23,996 nucleotides of DNA from F1-20-MAGs119 sp041164425. GTDB taxonomy: Bacteria; Actinomycetota; Acidimicrobiia; Acidimicrobiales; Ilumatobacteraceae. The translations under genes were made by a program, and so were the position numbers. Below are positions 1 to 7,877 of this stretch, in pieces. The notes under the pieces were generated by a model. That model was given only the letters and a program-made list of their open reading frames with translations. It had not been told where the DNA came from and searched no databases. Every line of letters starts with the position of its first letter. The stretch's first letter is position 1. The stretch is taken from contig JBEAPO010000166.1 of NCBI GenBank assembly GCA_041164425.1, forward strand, positions 1-23,996. The letters are read 5' to 3'.

Positions 1-1
1 G

Positions 2-1333
2 ACGACCGATGAAAAAGGCCAGGCAACGTTCACCAATCTGGTTCTGACCGGTACGGCAACGGGGTATCACCTGTCGTTTGTCCCTGCCCGCGGCGGTTAT
101 TCCGGTGGAGCAATAACGGTCAGCCTCGGTGCAGGTGAGCCGGCCGCGCTCGCGATGGTTCGCCAGCCAAATGGCGGCTTCAATCGCAGTGTCTTGCGCA
201 CCCAACCCACGGTTGAGGTCAGGGATTCGGCGGGGAACGTCGTTGCGGCCTCGGGGATCACGGTCACTTCGAGCGTCGACGGCGCGACCACCTCGGTGAA
301 GACTGACTCTGCGGGACTCGCGACATTCACATCGGTTGTGTCGTCGGGTCTTGTCGGCAAACGTCGAGTCACCTTCGCATCACTCGGATTGTCGTCGGTC
401 ACCAGCGCGGAGTTCGAACTCGTCGCCGGTCCCACGACGCAGATCGTTGCCACCAGCGCATCGATCAGCGGTCCTCAGGGAATCGTCATTCCCAACGCAC
501 AGACTCGCGACGTCGATGGAAACCTGACGACCACCGATGCGTTCCAGATCATCGCTTCGGTTGCATCGAATTCCGGGGAGTCGTGGCTCTTGGGTAATCG
601 TGTCAGCACGATCAGTGGAGGAACCGCGAGTTTTGCCTCCACGCGCGTCTCGTCGACTGCTTCGAGCGCGACCATCACCTACACCGTGTCGGGTCGAACC
701 ACGAAGACCTCGGTGCCGGTGACGTTCATACGTGAGCTTGTGCCCGGCAACTTCGGCCCGACCGGTGGGGTCATCATTTACGCTGCGCGGGCCGATCAGG
801 ACGAGTGGTCACGGCCCCACAAGGAAACCGGCTTTTCTTCGGGAGGCAGATACGTCGAAGTGGCACCGCCTGGTTGGTCGGGTTCAGCGACCGATCCGAA
901 GATGGCCTGGAGTAGCAGAGTCCCGCCGCGGACCCTCGTCTCGTACGGTTCGATTGGTTTTGCCTCGACGGTGACGCGCTACTACAACACGTATCTCCAG
1001 ACTATTTCGTCGCCGTCGCGGCGGGCACTGACGTCGGCAATCATGACCGTCGCCGACAAGTTTGCGTTCGACAAGGACGACTGGTTGTTGCCAACCATGG
1101 GCGAGGTCGAACTGATGCTTGAGTACGCGGCTGGCGACAACAGGGCTTTCCGCCTTACGGTCGATTCGGCAACCAACTCGACGAAATACCTGACATCCAC
1201 GGTCGATTGTTGCGAGTACGGTCAATTGTTCGAGTCGGTCGAGATCAACATGATCTCGGGCGCGGGTTCGCGAATCGTCGACGGTCTCTTCACCGACCAG
1301 GCCTACGTGCGACCCGTTCGCTACTTCGGTTAG
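2..1333 (+). CDS. Secreted/surface protein with Ig-like repeats and C-terminal DUF1566-like domain (5' truncated)
   Basis: The frame is open from base 2 to the TAG at 1331-1333 (443 codons), so the N-terminus lies off the left edge; the first ATG at 155 is internal. Residues about 1-43, 47-140 and 141-240 look like successive bacterial Ig-like (Big/invasin-type) domains of about 95 residues: Ser/Thr/Val-rich beta-strand sequence, the recurring G-x-A-T-F-T motif, and a VRDSAGN or TRDVDGN strand typical of such repeats. From about residue 249 the sequence changes to a DUF1566/Lcl C-terminal-type domain: GPTGGVIIY, YVEVAPPGW, DDWLLPTMGEVELM and the final YVRPVRYFG are its hallmarks. Such proteins are normally exported and act at the cell surface; the signal peptide would be outside the window. 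The stop overlaps the stop of the convergent P450 gene by 4 bp. Ligand and role are unknown. Confidence 0.85.
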   Translation, partial: TTDEKGQATFTNLVLTGTATGYHLSFVPARGGYSGGAITVSLGAGEPAALAMVRQPNGGFNRSVLRTQPTVEVRDSAGNVVAASGITVTSSVDGATTSVKTDSAGLATFTSVVSSGLVGKRRVTFASLGLSSVTSAEFELVAGPTTQIVATSASISGPQGIVIPNAQTRDVDGNLTTTDAFQIIASVASNSGESWLLGNRVSTISGGTASFASTRVSSTASSATITYTVSGRTTKTSVPVTFIRELVPGNFGPTGGVIIYAARADQDEWSRPHKETGFSSGGRYVEVAPPGWSGSATDPKMAWSSRVPPRTLVSYGSIGFASTVTRYYNTYLQTISSPSRRALTSAIMTVADKFAFDKDDWLLPTMGEVELMLEYAAGDNRAFRLTVDSATNSTKYLTSTVDCCEYGQLFESVEINMISGAGSRIVDGLFTDQAYVRPVRYFG

Positions 1334-2598
1334 GAGTTCGAATCGTACTCATAGCCGTGCGTAGTCGAGACCGCCAGAACGATGCGATCCGGGCCCCAGA
1401 TCGGCAACTTCGCGTGCTTCCACGTGATGGGCTCGATGACTTCGACCGAGGTCCACTTGTCCAGGATCGAACGCAGCATCTCCTGTAGTTCGACGCGCGC
1501 AAGTGCGGCACCCAGGCAGTGATGCACACCGAACGAAAAGGCAAGGTGATCGCGCGCGTTCGAACGTGTCGTGTCGAAGGTTGCTGAATCGGAGAAAGTG
1601 CCCGGGTCGCGGCTGGCGCCCGAGAGCGACAGAGCGACGAGGGTGCCCTTGTCGAAGGTGACTCCGCGGTATTCGAAGGTTTCGTTGATGATCCGCATGG
1701 CGGTTCGGATCGGATTCAAAAGCCGCAAGGACTCTTCGACGGCTCCCACGACGAGGTCGGGCTGGTCGCGCAGTGTGAACCACGTCGTCGGGTTGTCGAC
1801 GACGAGGGCCATCATCGACCCGATCTGGTTGCGGGTCGTGTCAATGCCCGCGGCGATGATGCTGCGCACCAGCGACACGAGTTCCGAGGTACTCAGGCGG
1901 TCGCCAGCCTCTTCGACGGCGATCAATCGACTCAACAGGTCGGAGCCCGGTGATCGACGCCGGTCATCGATAACCGACGTGCAGTAGGCGTCGAATTCTT
2001 CGGCGGCTCGAGCGAGCCGGGCGTCGCGTTCCGTGTCGTCGACGGCCGAGGACTTCAGCACCTGGAAGTGTGATTCGGCCCACTTGTCGTGCAGTGGAAA
2101 GTCCTCGGGGCCGGTACCGAGTAGTTGCCCAATCACGGCGATCGGCAGTTCGCTCACCATCGAGGTGAAGTCGACGACGGTCCGGCCGTGTTCATCGCGT
2201 GGTGATGTTGTCATTGCCCGTTCGACGAGTGTGTCGGCATGCGCACGGATGCCGGGGCGCATCGACTCAATCGCGCGCGGCGAGAATGCTTCGGCGACGA
2301 GACGCCGTAGGCGGGTGTGCTTCTCTCCTTCGGCAAGCAGGATGTCATCAGCCGGCAACGAACTGACGGGGTCGACGACCCCGGCCATCATCGCGGGGAC
2401 CTTGCCGGCTCCTTGGTGCAGGCGTCGGTCGCGCAACAGCGTCGTTACGTCGTCGTGGTTGAAGACGAGGTAGCCGCACAACCACGTGTGCAGCCAGCCC
2501 TTGGTTCGCGATTCTTCGATTTCCGAATGGAACTGCACGTGGGTCGGATTGTCGAGCGACATGCGATAGCGCGGCAGTGCGCTTTCACCACTTGACAT
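1330..2598 (-). CDS. Cytochrome P450
   Basis: A 422-residue bacterial class P450, a heme-thiolate monooxygenase that inserts oxygen into a C-H or other bond using ferredoxin-delivered electrons. Visible landmarks are the C-helix HTRLRR (H94, R98), the I-helix AAGIDTT (about 249-255) with the oxygen-activating Asp-Thr, the ExxR pair E289/R292 in VEESLRL, and the heme loop FSFGVHHCLG with the ligand Cys361. I chose the ATG at 2598 because it gives the usual length (about 400-420) and because the longer open frame to 2763 would run far into the amidase gene. The ATG overlaps the amidase 3' end by 14 bp, indicating translational coupling, and a G-rich GGTGGGGG lies just upstream. It is the last gene of the four-gene minus operon. 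No ferredoxin or ferredoxin reductase is encoded in this operon. The substrate cannot be read from the sequence. Confidence 0.95.
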   Translation of the reverse strand: MSSGESALPRYRMSLDNPTHVQFHSEIEESRTKGWLHTWLCGYLVFNHDDVTTLLRDRRLHQGAGKVPAMMAGVVDPVSSLPADDILLAEGEKHTRLRRLVAEAFSPRAIESMRPGIRAHADTLVERAMTTSPRDEHGRTVVDFTSMVSELPIAVIGQLLGTGPEDFPLHDKWAESHFQVLKSSAVDDTERDARLARAAEEFDAYCTSVIDDRRRSPGSDLLSRLIAVEEAGDRLSTSELVSLVRSIIAAGIDTTRNQIGSMMALVVDNPTTWFTLRDQPDLVVGAVEESLRLLNPIRTAMRIINETFEYRGVTFDKGTLVALSLSGASRDPGTFSDSATFDTTRSNARDHLAFSFGVHHCLGAALARVELQEMLRSILDKWTSVEVIEPITWKHAKLPIWGPDRIVLAVSTTHGYEYDSNS

Positions 2599-3973
2599 CG
2601 ACGGCCCCCACCGGTCCCTGTGCCCGCTCGAGCGCGTCGCCTGCGTCGAGAAGGACGTCCTCGCGCCATGTGTGGGCAAAGAGTTGGACACCGATCGGTG
2701 CTCCATCGACCATGCCCATGGGAAAGGCGAGTGCGGGCATCGCAATTGCGGAGAGGTTGACACCCCACCGACCGATCTGGGTCAGTTCGGCCATTGCACC
2801 CGGGTGGTCGATGTCGTAGCCGCGCGGCACCGTCACGCGTGACATCAACGGGGAGACGACGAGTGGATATTTCGCAAGGAAACGGTTCCACTCGCGCACG
2901 AGAAGGTCGCGGTCGATGAGTGCGGCCATGAAAGTTTCCGACGTTGCCGGAGGGAAGCTGCTCGACCAGTCCTCGATCGATGCTTCGAGTCCCGCATCTC
3001 CAATCGCGGGCAGCATGGGGCGCAGACCGAGCATCATGTCCGCGGCCCCGAGCCGCTGCCAGAGGCTGAAGAAAACGTCGACTTTCGGCGGTGCGATCTC
3101 GTCGACCGCGTAACCAGCCTCCTCGAGGATGGCTCCTGCGCGACGGACCGCCGCGAGCGTCTCGGGCGCGATGTCGTGACCGTCGTCAGTGACGAGTGCG
3201 ACGCGCTTGGGAAGCGGATCGTCGGGAAACGCGTGTGGAGCGGGAATCCAGTTCGGGTCGGCCCAGTTGCTTGCGGTCATGACGCGATAGCCGGTGCGAA
3301 TGTCGGCCATCGTGCGGGCCATCACGCCGTTCGTCGACATTTCCGACGCGGTCCATGCACGGCCGACCGCCGGGTTCGTGCCACCGGTGGGCATGCGGTG
3401 AACCGTCGGTCGCAGTCCGAGAATTCCGTTCATGTAGGCAGGCCAACGAACCGAACCCGCAACGTCGTTGCCCTGAGCGATCTGGCACATTCCGGTCGCC
3501 ACGGCGACACCCGCGCCTCCGCTCGACCCACCACACGAAATGTCGTGGCGATGCGGGTTCAGCGTTTCTCCGTGGAGATCGTTCGCAGTGTGGAACCGCA
3601 TCGCGAACGCGGGTGAGTTCGTGCGACCAACCATTGCCGCGTCAGCATCGAGCATGGCCTGGATGCACGTGTTTGTTTCGATCGACGGATTGTTCACGAG
3701 CGAGCGAATGCCGTTGTCATTGGGATACGGCACGTGATCTGTGTTGATCTTCGTCGTGATGACGACACCTGCGAGTTCGCGACGGATGTTCGACCCGTCG
3801 ACGCGCGACGCCGTCCCTCGCGCGTCGTCGTCAGTTCGCCGAACGATCGCATTGAGTCGGGGGTTGTTTGCATCGATGCGACGTAGGTGTGATTCGACGA
3901 CTTCGCCGACGGAGACGTCACCCTTCGTGACGAGGCGAGAGGAGGCTGCACCGTCCAATTCCCAGAGCTCCAT
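2585..3973 (-). CDS. Amidase-signature family amidase
   Basis: This protein (462 aa from the ATG at 3973) has the full Ser-cisSer-Lys triad of the amidase signature family, numbered from that ATG: Lys75 in VVITTKINTD, cis-Ser150 in CGGSSGGAG and nucleophile Ser174 in NDVAGSVRWPA. The K-S and S-S spacings of 75 and 24 equal those of fatty acid amide hydrolase. It should hydrolyse a carboxamide to acid and ammonia or amine; the substrate is unknown. The N-terminus MELWELDGAASS matches the usual start of the family, and GGGGGG lies four bases before this ATG. A GTG at 3994 would add seven residues and is the alternative start. It is the third gene in the minus operon, 51 bp after the monooxygenase, and its 3' end overlaps the P450 start by 14 bp. 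GatA is unlikely because no gatB or gatC is nearby. Confidence 0.93.
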   Translation of the reverse strand: MELWELDGAASSRLVTKGDVSVGEVVESHLRRIDANNPRLNAIVRRTDDDARGTASRVDGSNIRRELAGVVITTKINTDHVPYPNDNGIRSLVNNPSIETNTCIQAMLDADAAMVGRTNSPAFAMRFHTANDLHGETLNPHRHDISCGGSSGGAGVAVATGMCQIAQGNDVAGSVRWPAYMNGILGLRPTVHRMPTGGTNPAVGRAWTASEMSTNGVMARTMADIRTGYRVMTASNWADPNWIPAPHAFPDDPLPKRVALVTDDGHDIAPETLAAVRRAGAILEEAGYAVDEIAPPKVDVFFSLWQRLGAADMMLGLRPMLPAIGDAGLEASIEDWSSSFPPATSETFMAALIDRDLLVREWNRFLAKYPLVVSPLMSRVTVPRGYDIDHPGAMAELTQIGRWGVNLSAIAMPALAFPMGMVDGAPIGVQLFAHTWREDVLLDAGDALERAQGPVGAVDVKW

Positions 3974-4024
3974 GTTCCCCCCGATCGCGGTCACCCCGAT
4001 GGATGACGGTAGCGGGAATTCGTC

Positions 4025-5074
4025 TCAGAGGAGGGGGAGAACAGTGTCGGCGAAGCGCGTGCACTCGGCGAGATGCGGGTAGCCCGAGAAAATGAAATTC
4101 TCCACCCCCATCGCGCGGTATCGGTCGATCTTGTCGGCGACCTGACGGGGGGTGCCGACGATCGCTGCACCGCAGCCGCTGCGGGCTCGACCGATACCGG
4201 TCCACAGGTGCGGTTCGACGAAGCCGTCACCACCCGACGACTCGCGCAGCTCAGCCTGGCGGCGAACGCCGGTGCTCGTCGAATCGAGCGACCGCGCCCG
4301 AATGCGGGCGCCTTCGTCGTCGTCGACAGCGGCGATCAAGTGATGTGCTGCAGCGATCGCTTCATCTTCGGTATCGCGCACGACGACGTGACACCGATAG
4401 CCGAAACGCAATGTGCGGCTTCGTGCATCGGCACGTCGACGCATGTCGTCGATGATCTTCGCGATCCCCGCTTCGGTGTCGGGCCACATCAGATAAACGT
4501 CGGCACCCGCGGCCGCAACTTCGCGTGCCTCGTCGCTGAGGCCACCGAAGTAGAAGGCGGGGTCGAACGGGTTCTCCACGCAGATGCGGGGGGCATCGAG
4601 ATGGACCGAATAGAACTCACCGTCATGGTCGACTCGATGGCCCTGCATGAGCGTGCGAACGATTGTCATCACCTCGAGCGTGCGGCGGTAACGAGCGGGT
4701 CCATCGAGTGATTCACCGGGCATTTCCGAGGAGATGATGTTGATCGTGAGTCGCCCACCGAGGGTTTGGTTCAGGGTCGACAGTTGACGCGCGAGTTGCG
4801 GTGGCCAGGTTTCACCACAGCGCACGGCAACGAGGAGCCGCATCGTCGACGTCGACGGTGCGATCGACGAGGCGAAAGACGTGGTGTCGATGCCCAGTTC
4901 GTAGCCCGAAGGCAGAAGGATGTTGTCGAAGCCCCCACGCTCGGCCTCCAGCACGATGTCACGGCAGTGTTCCCAACTGCTGCGCAGATCGGGGCGCACA
5001 ACCCCGAGTTGTTCGTAGTCGTCATCGCACAGCGCACCGAACCACGCGAATTCGGCGTTGGCGACGTGGCTCAC
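4025..5074 (-). CDS. LLM-class flavin-dependent monooxygenase, SsuD-like
   Basis: A luciferase-like TIM-barrel monooxygenase of 349 residues that would use reduced FMN and O2. Several stretches resemble alkanesulfonate monooxygenase SsuD: VDHDGEFYSV, PAFYFGGLSDEA, a C-terminal GCGAAIVGTPRQVADKI and FIFSGYPHL. These shape the flavin and substrate pocket in that family. It could desulfonate an alkanesulfonate, but relatives also oxidise other substrates such as nitrilotriacetate or heterocycles. There is no SsuE-type NAD(P)H:FMN reductase in the window. The GTG start overlaps the stop of the upstream aldo/keto reductase as GTGA (5071-5074), so the two are probably translationally coupled. It is followed by the amidase and P450, which suggests a multi-step degradation of one N- or S-containing compound rather than simple sulfonate scavenging. 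Confidence 0.92.
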   Translation of the reverse strand: MSHVANAEFAWFGALCDDDYEQLGVVRPDLRSSWEHCRDIVLEAERGGFDNILLPSGYELGIDTTSFASSIAPSTSTMRLLVAVRCGETWPPQLARQLSTLNQTLGGRLTINIISSEMPGESLDGPARYRRTLEVMTIVRTLMQGHRVDHDGEFYSVHLDAPRICVENPFDPAFYFGGLSDEAREVAAAGADVYLMWPDTEAGIAKIIDDMRRRADARSRTLRFGYRCHVVVRDTEDEAIAAAHHLIAAVDDDEGARIRARSLDSTSTGVRRQAELRESSGGDGFVEPHLWTGIGRARSGCGAAIVGTPRQVADKIDRYRAMGVENFIFSGYPHLAECTRFADTVLPLL

Positions 5075-5976
5075 GGAAGCGGCACCCCGTCACTTGCCTG
5101 CACGATGCGGTAGACGTCGGTGCGGTTCAGCGACACGCGCGTGGCATTTGCCAAGTCTGTGAGTCGGTCGGGCTGTTGCGTTCCGACGAGGGCCACCACG
5201 TCGACGGGATGGGCGAGCACGAACGCGATCGCAACTGCGGCGCGCGGGGCCTTCTCTCGCATCGCCAATTCGTCGAGCACCGACAACAGTTCGGGTCGGA
5301 TGCCGTCACCCGACGCAAGTCGGCCGCCTGCGAGAGGACTCCACGCGAGTGGGGTGATTCCTTCTTCGATACAGAGATCGAACGTGCCATCGCGCATCGG
5401 CGCAAGTGCCGCGCACGAGAACTCGGGCTGGGTCGAAACCAGCGGTTCTTCGAGATAGGTGGACAGGGCAATCGTCTGGGAAGGTGTGTAGTTGGAGACG
5501 CCGAACATCGACACCAGTCCACGGTCACGCAACGAAGCAAAAGCGACCGCAATTTCTTCCGGGTGTGTGAACAAGTCGGGACGATGAATTTGGTAGAGGT
5601 CGACGTGGTCGACACCCATGCGACGCAACGAAGCCTCGCATGCAGAGATGAGGTATGCGCCAGACGAGTCGTAGGGAACACCGGGGATGATGCCGCCCTT
5701 GGTTGCCAAGACGATGCGGTCGCGCAGCGACGGGTTGGACGCGAGCACGCGACCAAGGGCTTCCTCGCATGCCCCGAAGCCGGTGCCGCCCCAATCGAGG
5801 CCGTACACGTCGGCATTGTCGATGAGGTTCATGCCCAGGTCGAGGGCGGTCGAGATGAGTCGGCCGTTGTCGTCGTCGGAGGCGCCTGTGAGGCGCCAGC
5901 ATCCGAAACCGATCGGTCCGACTTCGACTTCATCCCCCAGCCGACGGGTGGCATCGGACACGAGGTTGTCTTCCAC
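5071..5976 (-). CDS. Aldo/keto reductase
   Basis: A 301-residue NAD(P)H-dependent oxidoreductase of the AKR superfamily. The catalytic tetrad is complete: Asp53 and Tyr58 in LIDNADVYG, Lys93 in ATKGG and His131 in YQIHRPD. The late SPLAGGRLASG and ALVGTQQPDRL segments fit the cofactor-binding C-terminal half of the barrel. It reduces an aldehyde or ketone to an alcohol, or works in reverse. The start is GTG at 5976, preceded on the minus strand by TAACCT and a 6-nt spacer, with no Shine-Dalgarno sequence, so it looks leaderless. It is the first gene of the minus operon and overlaps the SsuD-like gene by 4 bp. The substrate is unknown. It is divergent from the DUF2071 gene across only 46 bp. 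Confidence 0.94.
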   Translation of the reverse strand: MEDNLVSDATRRLGDEVEVGPIGFGCWRLTGASDDDNGRLISTALDLGMNLIDNADVYGLDWGGTGFGACEEALGRVLASNPSLRDRIVLATKGGIIPGVPYDSSGAYLISACEASLRRMGVDHVDLYQIHRPDLFTHPEEIAVAFASLRDRGLVSMFGVSNYTPSQTIALSTYLEEPLVSTQPEFSCAALAPMRDGTFDLCIEEGITPLAWSPLAGGRLASGDGIRPELLSVLDELAMREKAPRAAVAIAFVLAHPVDVVALVGTQQPDRLTDLANATRVSLNRTDVYRIVQASDGVPLP

Positions 5977-5982
5977 GTACTC

Positions 5983-5988
5983 AGGTTA
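5983..5988 (-). promoter_or_regulatory. -10 element of leaderless promoter for the aldo/keto reductase operon
   Basis: TAACCT on the minus strand lies six bases before the GTG start at 5976. This places the expected transcription start at or next to the start codon. No clear -35 hexamer is seen and no Shine-Dalgarno sequence is present. Confidence 0.55.
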
Positions 5989-6010
5989 GCCATCGCGGGA
6001 AAACGCAACT

Positions 6011-6016
6011 TATGGT
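6011..6016 (+). promoter_or_regulatory. -10 element of leaderless promoter for the DUF2071 gene
   Basis: TATGGT ends six bases before the GTG start codon at 6023. There is no Shine-Dalgarno sequence. It shares the 46-bp intergenic gap with the divergent minus-operon promoter. Confidence 0.55.
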
Positions 6017-6022
6017 GACTTC

Positions 6023-6742
6023 GTGAACGAGTCGTGTCCGAATCCGGTGCGCCGTGCCGTCATGGTGCAGCAGTGGCGCGACCTCGCCTACATTCACTGG
6101 CGGTTCGAGCCCGCCGTGGTGAAGGAACTACTGCCACCCGGTCTCGAGGTCGACACATTCGACGGGTCGGCGTGGGTTGGACTCATACCTTTCTCCATGC
6201 GCGGCATCACCGTGCCGCACATGCCCCCCGTGCCGTACTTCGGTTCGTTTCCCGAGATCAACGTGCGCACCTATGTCCGACGCGAGGGTGTTCCCGGGGT
6301 GTGGTTCTTCTCTCTCGACGTCAACCGTCTGATACCGGCGGTCGTGGCTCGCACCACTTATTTGCTGCCGTACTGCTGGGGTCGGGCATCGAACCTCATC
6401 GAGGACGGTGTCCTGCGGTCAACCGTCGAGCGGCGTTGGCCGTCGCGCGCACATTCGGCCACCGCCGTCGAGATCGGCCCCGCGATTCCAAGTTCGGATG
6501 ACCTCGCCGTGTTCTTGTCCGCACGATGGGGTCTGTACTCACGCGGCCTTTTCGGTGGACTCATGTACGCGCCCGTCGACCACGAACCGTGGCGTCTCCA
6601 CACAGCGCACCTGCAGTGCATCGACCAGAACGTCGTCCAGGCGGCCGGGCTTCCCGCACCAACAGGGGAAGCGCACGTGATGTTCTCTCCCGGCGTATCG
6701 GTGCGCATCGGTCGACCGCGTCGTGTCGGTCGACGGCCCTAG
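6023..6742 (+). CDS. DUF2071 family protein (COG3361-like)
   Basis: A 239-residue cytoplasmic protein of the DUF2071 family. It shows the family's W-RDLAYIHWRF opening, LLPPGLEVDTFDGSAWVGL, the VRTYV strand and PGVWFFSLD. The biochemical function of this family is not established; it has an acetoacetate-decarboxylase-like look in structure-based classifications, which I cannot confirm here. No signal peptide or membrane segment is evident. The GTG at 6023 is chosen because a -10-like TATGGT lies six bases upstream; an ATG at 6062 is a possible shorter start. The TAG stop at 6740-6742 is itself part of the -10 element of the next gene, so the two genes are adjacent but probably transcribed separately. 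Confidence 0.9.
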   Translation: MNESCPNPVRRAVMVQQWRDLAYIHWRFEPAVVKELLPPGLEVDTFDGSAWVGLIPFSMRGITVPHMPPVPYFGSFPEINVRTYVRREGVPGVWFFSLDVNRLIPAVVARTTYLLPYCWGRASNLIEDGVLRSTVERRWPSRAHSATAVEIGPAIPSSDDLAVFLSARWGLYSRGLFGGLMYAPVDHEPWRLHTAHLQCIDQNVVQAAGLPAPTGEAHVMFSPGVSVRIGRPRRVGRRP

Positions 6743-6745
6743 TCT
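6740..6745 (+). promoter_or_regulatory. -10 element of leaderless promoter for the Gfo/Idh/MocA gene
   Basis: TAGTCT is followed by seven bases and the ATG at 6753. The first three bases of the element are the TAG stop codon of the DUF2071 gene, so promoter and stop codon share sequence. Confidence 0.5.
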
Positions 6746-6752
6746 CGACGTC

Positions 6753-7826
6753 ATGGAGAGACTGCGCTTCGGTGTGATCGGCACCGGGATGATGGGGTGC
6801 GAACACCTGCGCAATCTGCTGCCGATGGACGACGTCACCGTCACCGCGGTGTCCGACCCGAACGACGAGCCACTCGACTGGGCACGGCTCACGATGGGGG
6901 ACAAGTGGAACGACGTGCGGGTGTTCCGGGACCACCGGGACATGTTGGCGTCGGGTCTGGTCGATGCGGTTGTCATCGCATCGCCGAATCACACACACAA
7001 AACGATTCTTGATGACGTGCTGTCGACCGACATTCACGTGCTCGTCGAAAAACCGATGTGCACCACCGTCGATGACTGTCGCAGCGTCGTCGCCGAGGCG
7101 AAGACCAGAAAAAGCGTCACATGGGTGGGTCTCGAATACCGCTACATGCCACCCATCGCACGACTACTTTCAGCGGTGCGCGCCGGCGACATCGGCGACT
7201 TGAAGATGCTGGCGATCCGCGAACATCGCTTTCCGTTCCTCGCAAAGGTTGACAACTGGAACCGCTTCACACGCAACACGGGCGGCACGCTCGTGGAGAA
7301 GTGTTGCCACTTCTTCGATCTCATGAACCTCGCCGTTGGTTCCCGACCACAGCGGGTTTATGCCAGTGGTGGACAGGACGTCAATCATCTCGACGAGGTG
7401 TACGACGGTGAGCGTTCCGACATCCTCGACAACGCGTACGTGATCGTCGACTACGACAGCGGTGTGCGAGCCATGCTCGATCTCAGCATGTTCGCCGAGG
7501 GTGGTCGCAACGAACAAGAGATCGTTGCCGTCGGGGACAAAGGGAAACTCGAAGCCGCGGTACCCGGGGACGGTAGGTTGCATCTCGGCCGGCGCAGTGA
7601 TCGGTCGGTCACAGCGATCGATGTAGTGCAAGAGAGCGTGGGCCACATTGGTTTCCACCACGGCGCGAGTTTTGTGGAATTGCGAAGGTTTTGCGATGCC
7701 GTCCGCGGGGCGGGTCCCGTCGAGGTCGACCCCGTTGCGGGGTTGTGGTCGGTGGTCGTCGGTGCCGCTGCTCACAAGTCGATCGAGGAACGTCGCCCCG
7801 TCGAAATCGCGGAATACGGGCTGTAG
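6753..7826 (+). CDS. Gfo/Idh/MocA family oxidoreductase
   Basis: A 357-residue NAD(P)-dependent dehydrogenase. The N-terminal Rossmann fold carries GVIGTGMMG (residues 7-15), VVIASPNHTH (73-82) and the signature VLVEKPM, where Lys100 of EKP is the usual catalytic/cofactor Lys. The C-terminal half carries GGTLVEKCCHFFDLMN, matching the family's GGG-x-x-x-D-x-x-x-H-x-x-D active-site region in altered form. Members oxidise or reduce sugars, inositols and other polyols; the exact substrate is not readable. The start at ATG 6753 fits the beginning of the Rossmann strand and the -10 element seven bases before it; an in-frame GTG at 6723 would add ten residues that overlap the upstream gene. Confidence 0.93.
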   Translation: MERLRFGVIGTGMMGCEHLRNLLPMDDVTVTAVSDPNDEPLDWARLTMGDKWNDVRVFRDHRDMLASGLVDAVVIASPNHTHKTILDDVLSTDIHVLVEKPMCTTVDDCRSVVAEAKTRKSVTWVGLEYRYMPPIARLLSAVRAGDIGDLKMLAIREHRFPFLAKVDNWNRFTRNTGGTLVEKCCHFFDLMNLAVGSRPQRVYASGGQDVNHLDEVYDGERSDILDNAYVIVDYDSGVRAMLDLSMFAEGGRNEQEIVAVGDKGKLEAAVPGDGRLHLGRRSDRSVTAIDVVQESVGHIGFHHGASFVELRRFCDAVRGAGPVEVDPVAGLWSVVVGAAAHKSIEERRPVEIAEYGL

Positions 7827-7864
7827 ACGCGAGCCGACAAGAAATCCTGCATTGTCCGCCGACG

Positions 7865-7870
7865 TAGTGT
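7865..7870 (+). promoter_or_regulatory. -10 element of leaderless promoter for the 7878 gene
   Basis: TAGTGT is followed by seven bases and the ATG at 7878. There is no Shine-Dalgarno sequence in front of this start. Confidence 0.5.
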
Positions 7871-7877
7871 TGCGTTC

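Noticed and set aside
4801..6018. Plus-strand open frame of 405 codons opposite the minus operon
   Set aside because: Composition is Arg/His/Cys-rich without domains, and it lies antisense to the aldo/keto reductase, whose catalytic tetrad is intact.
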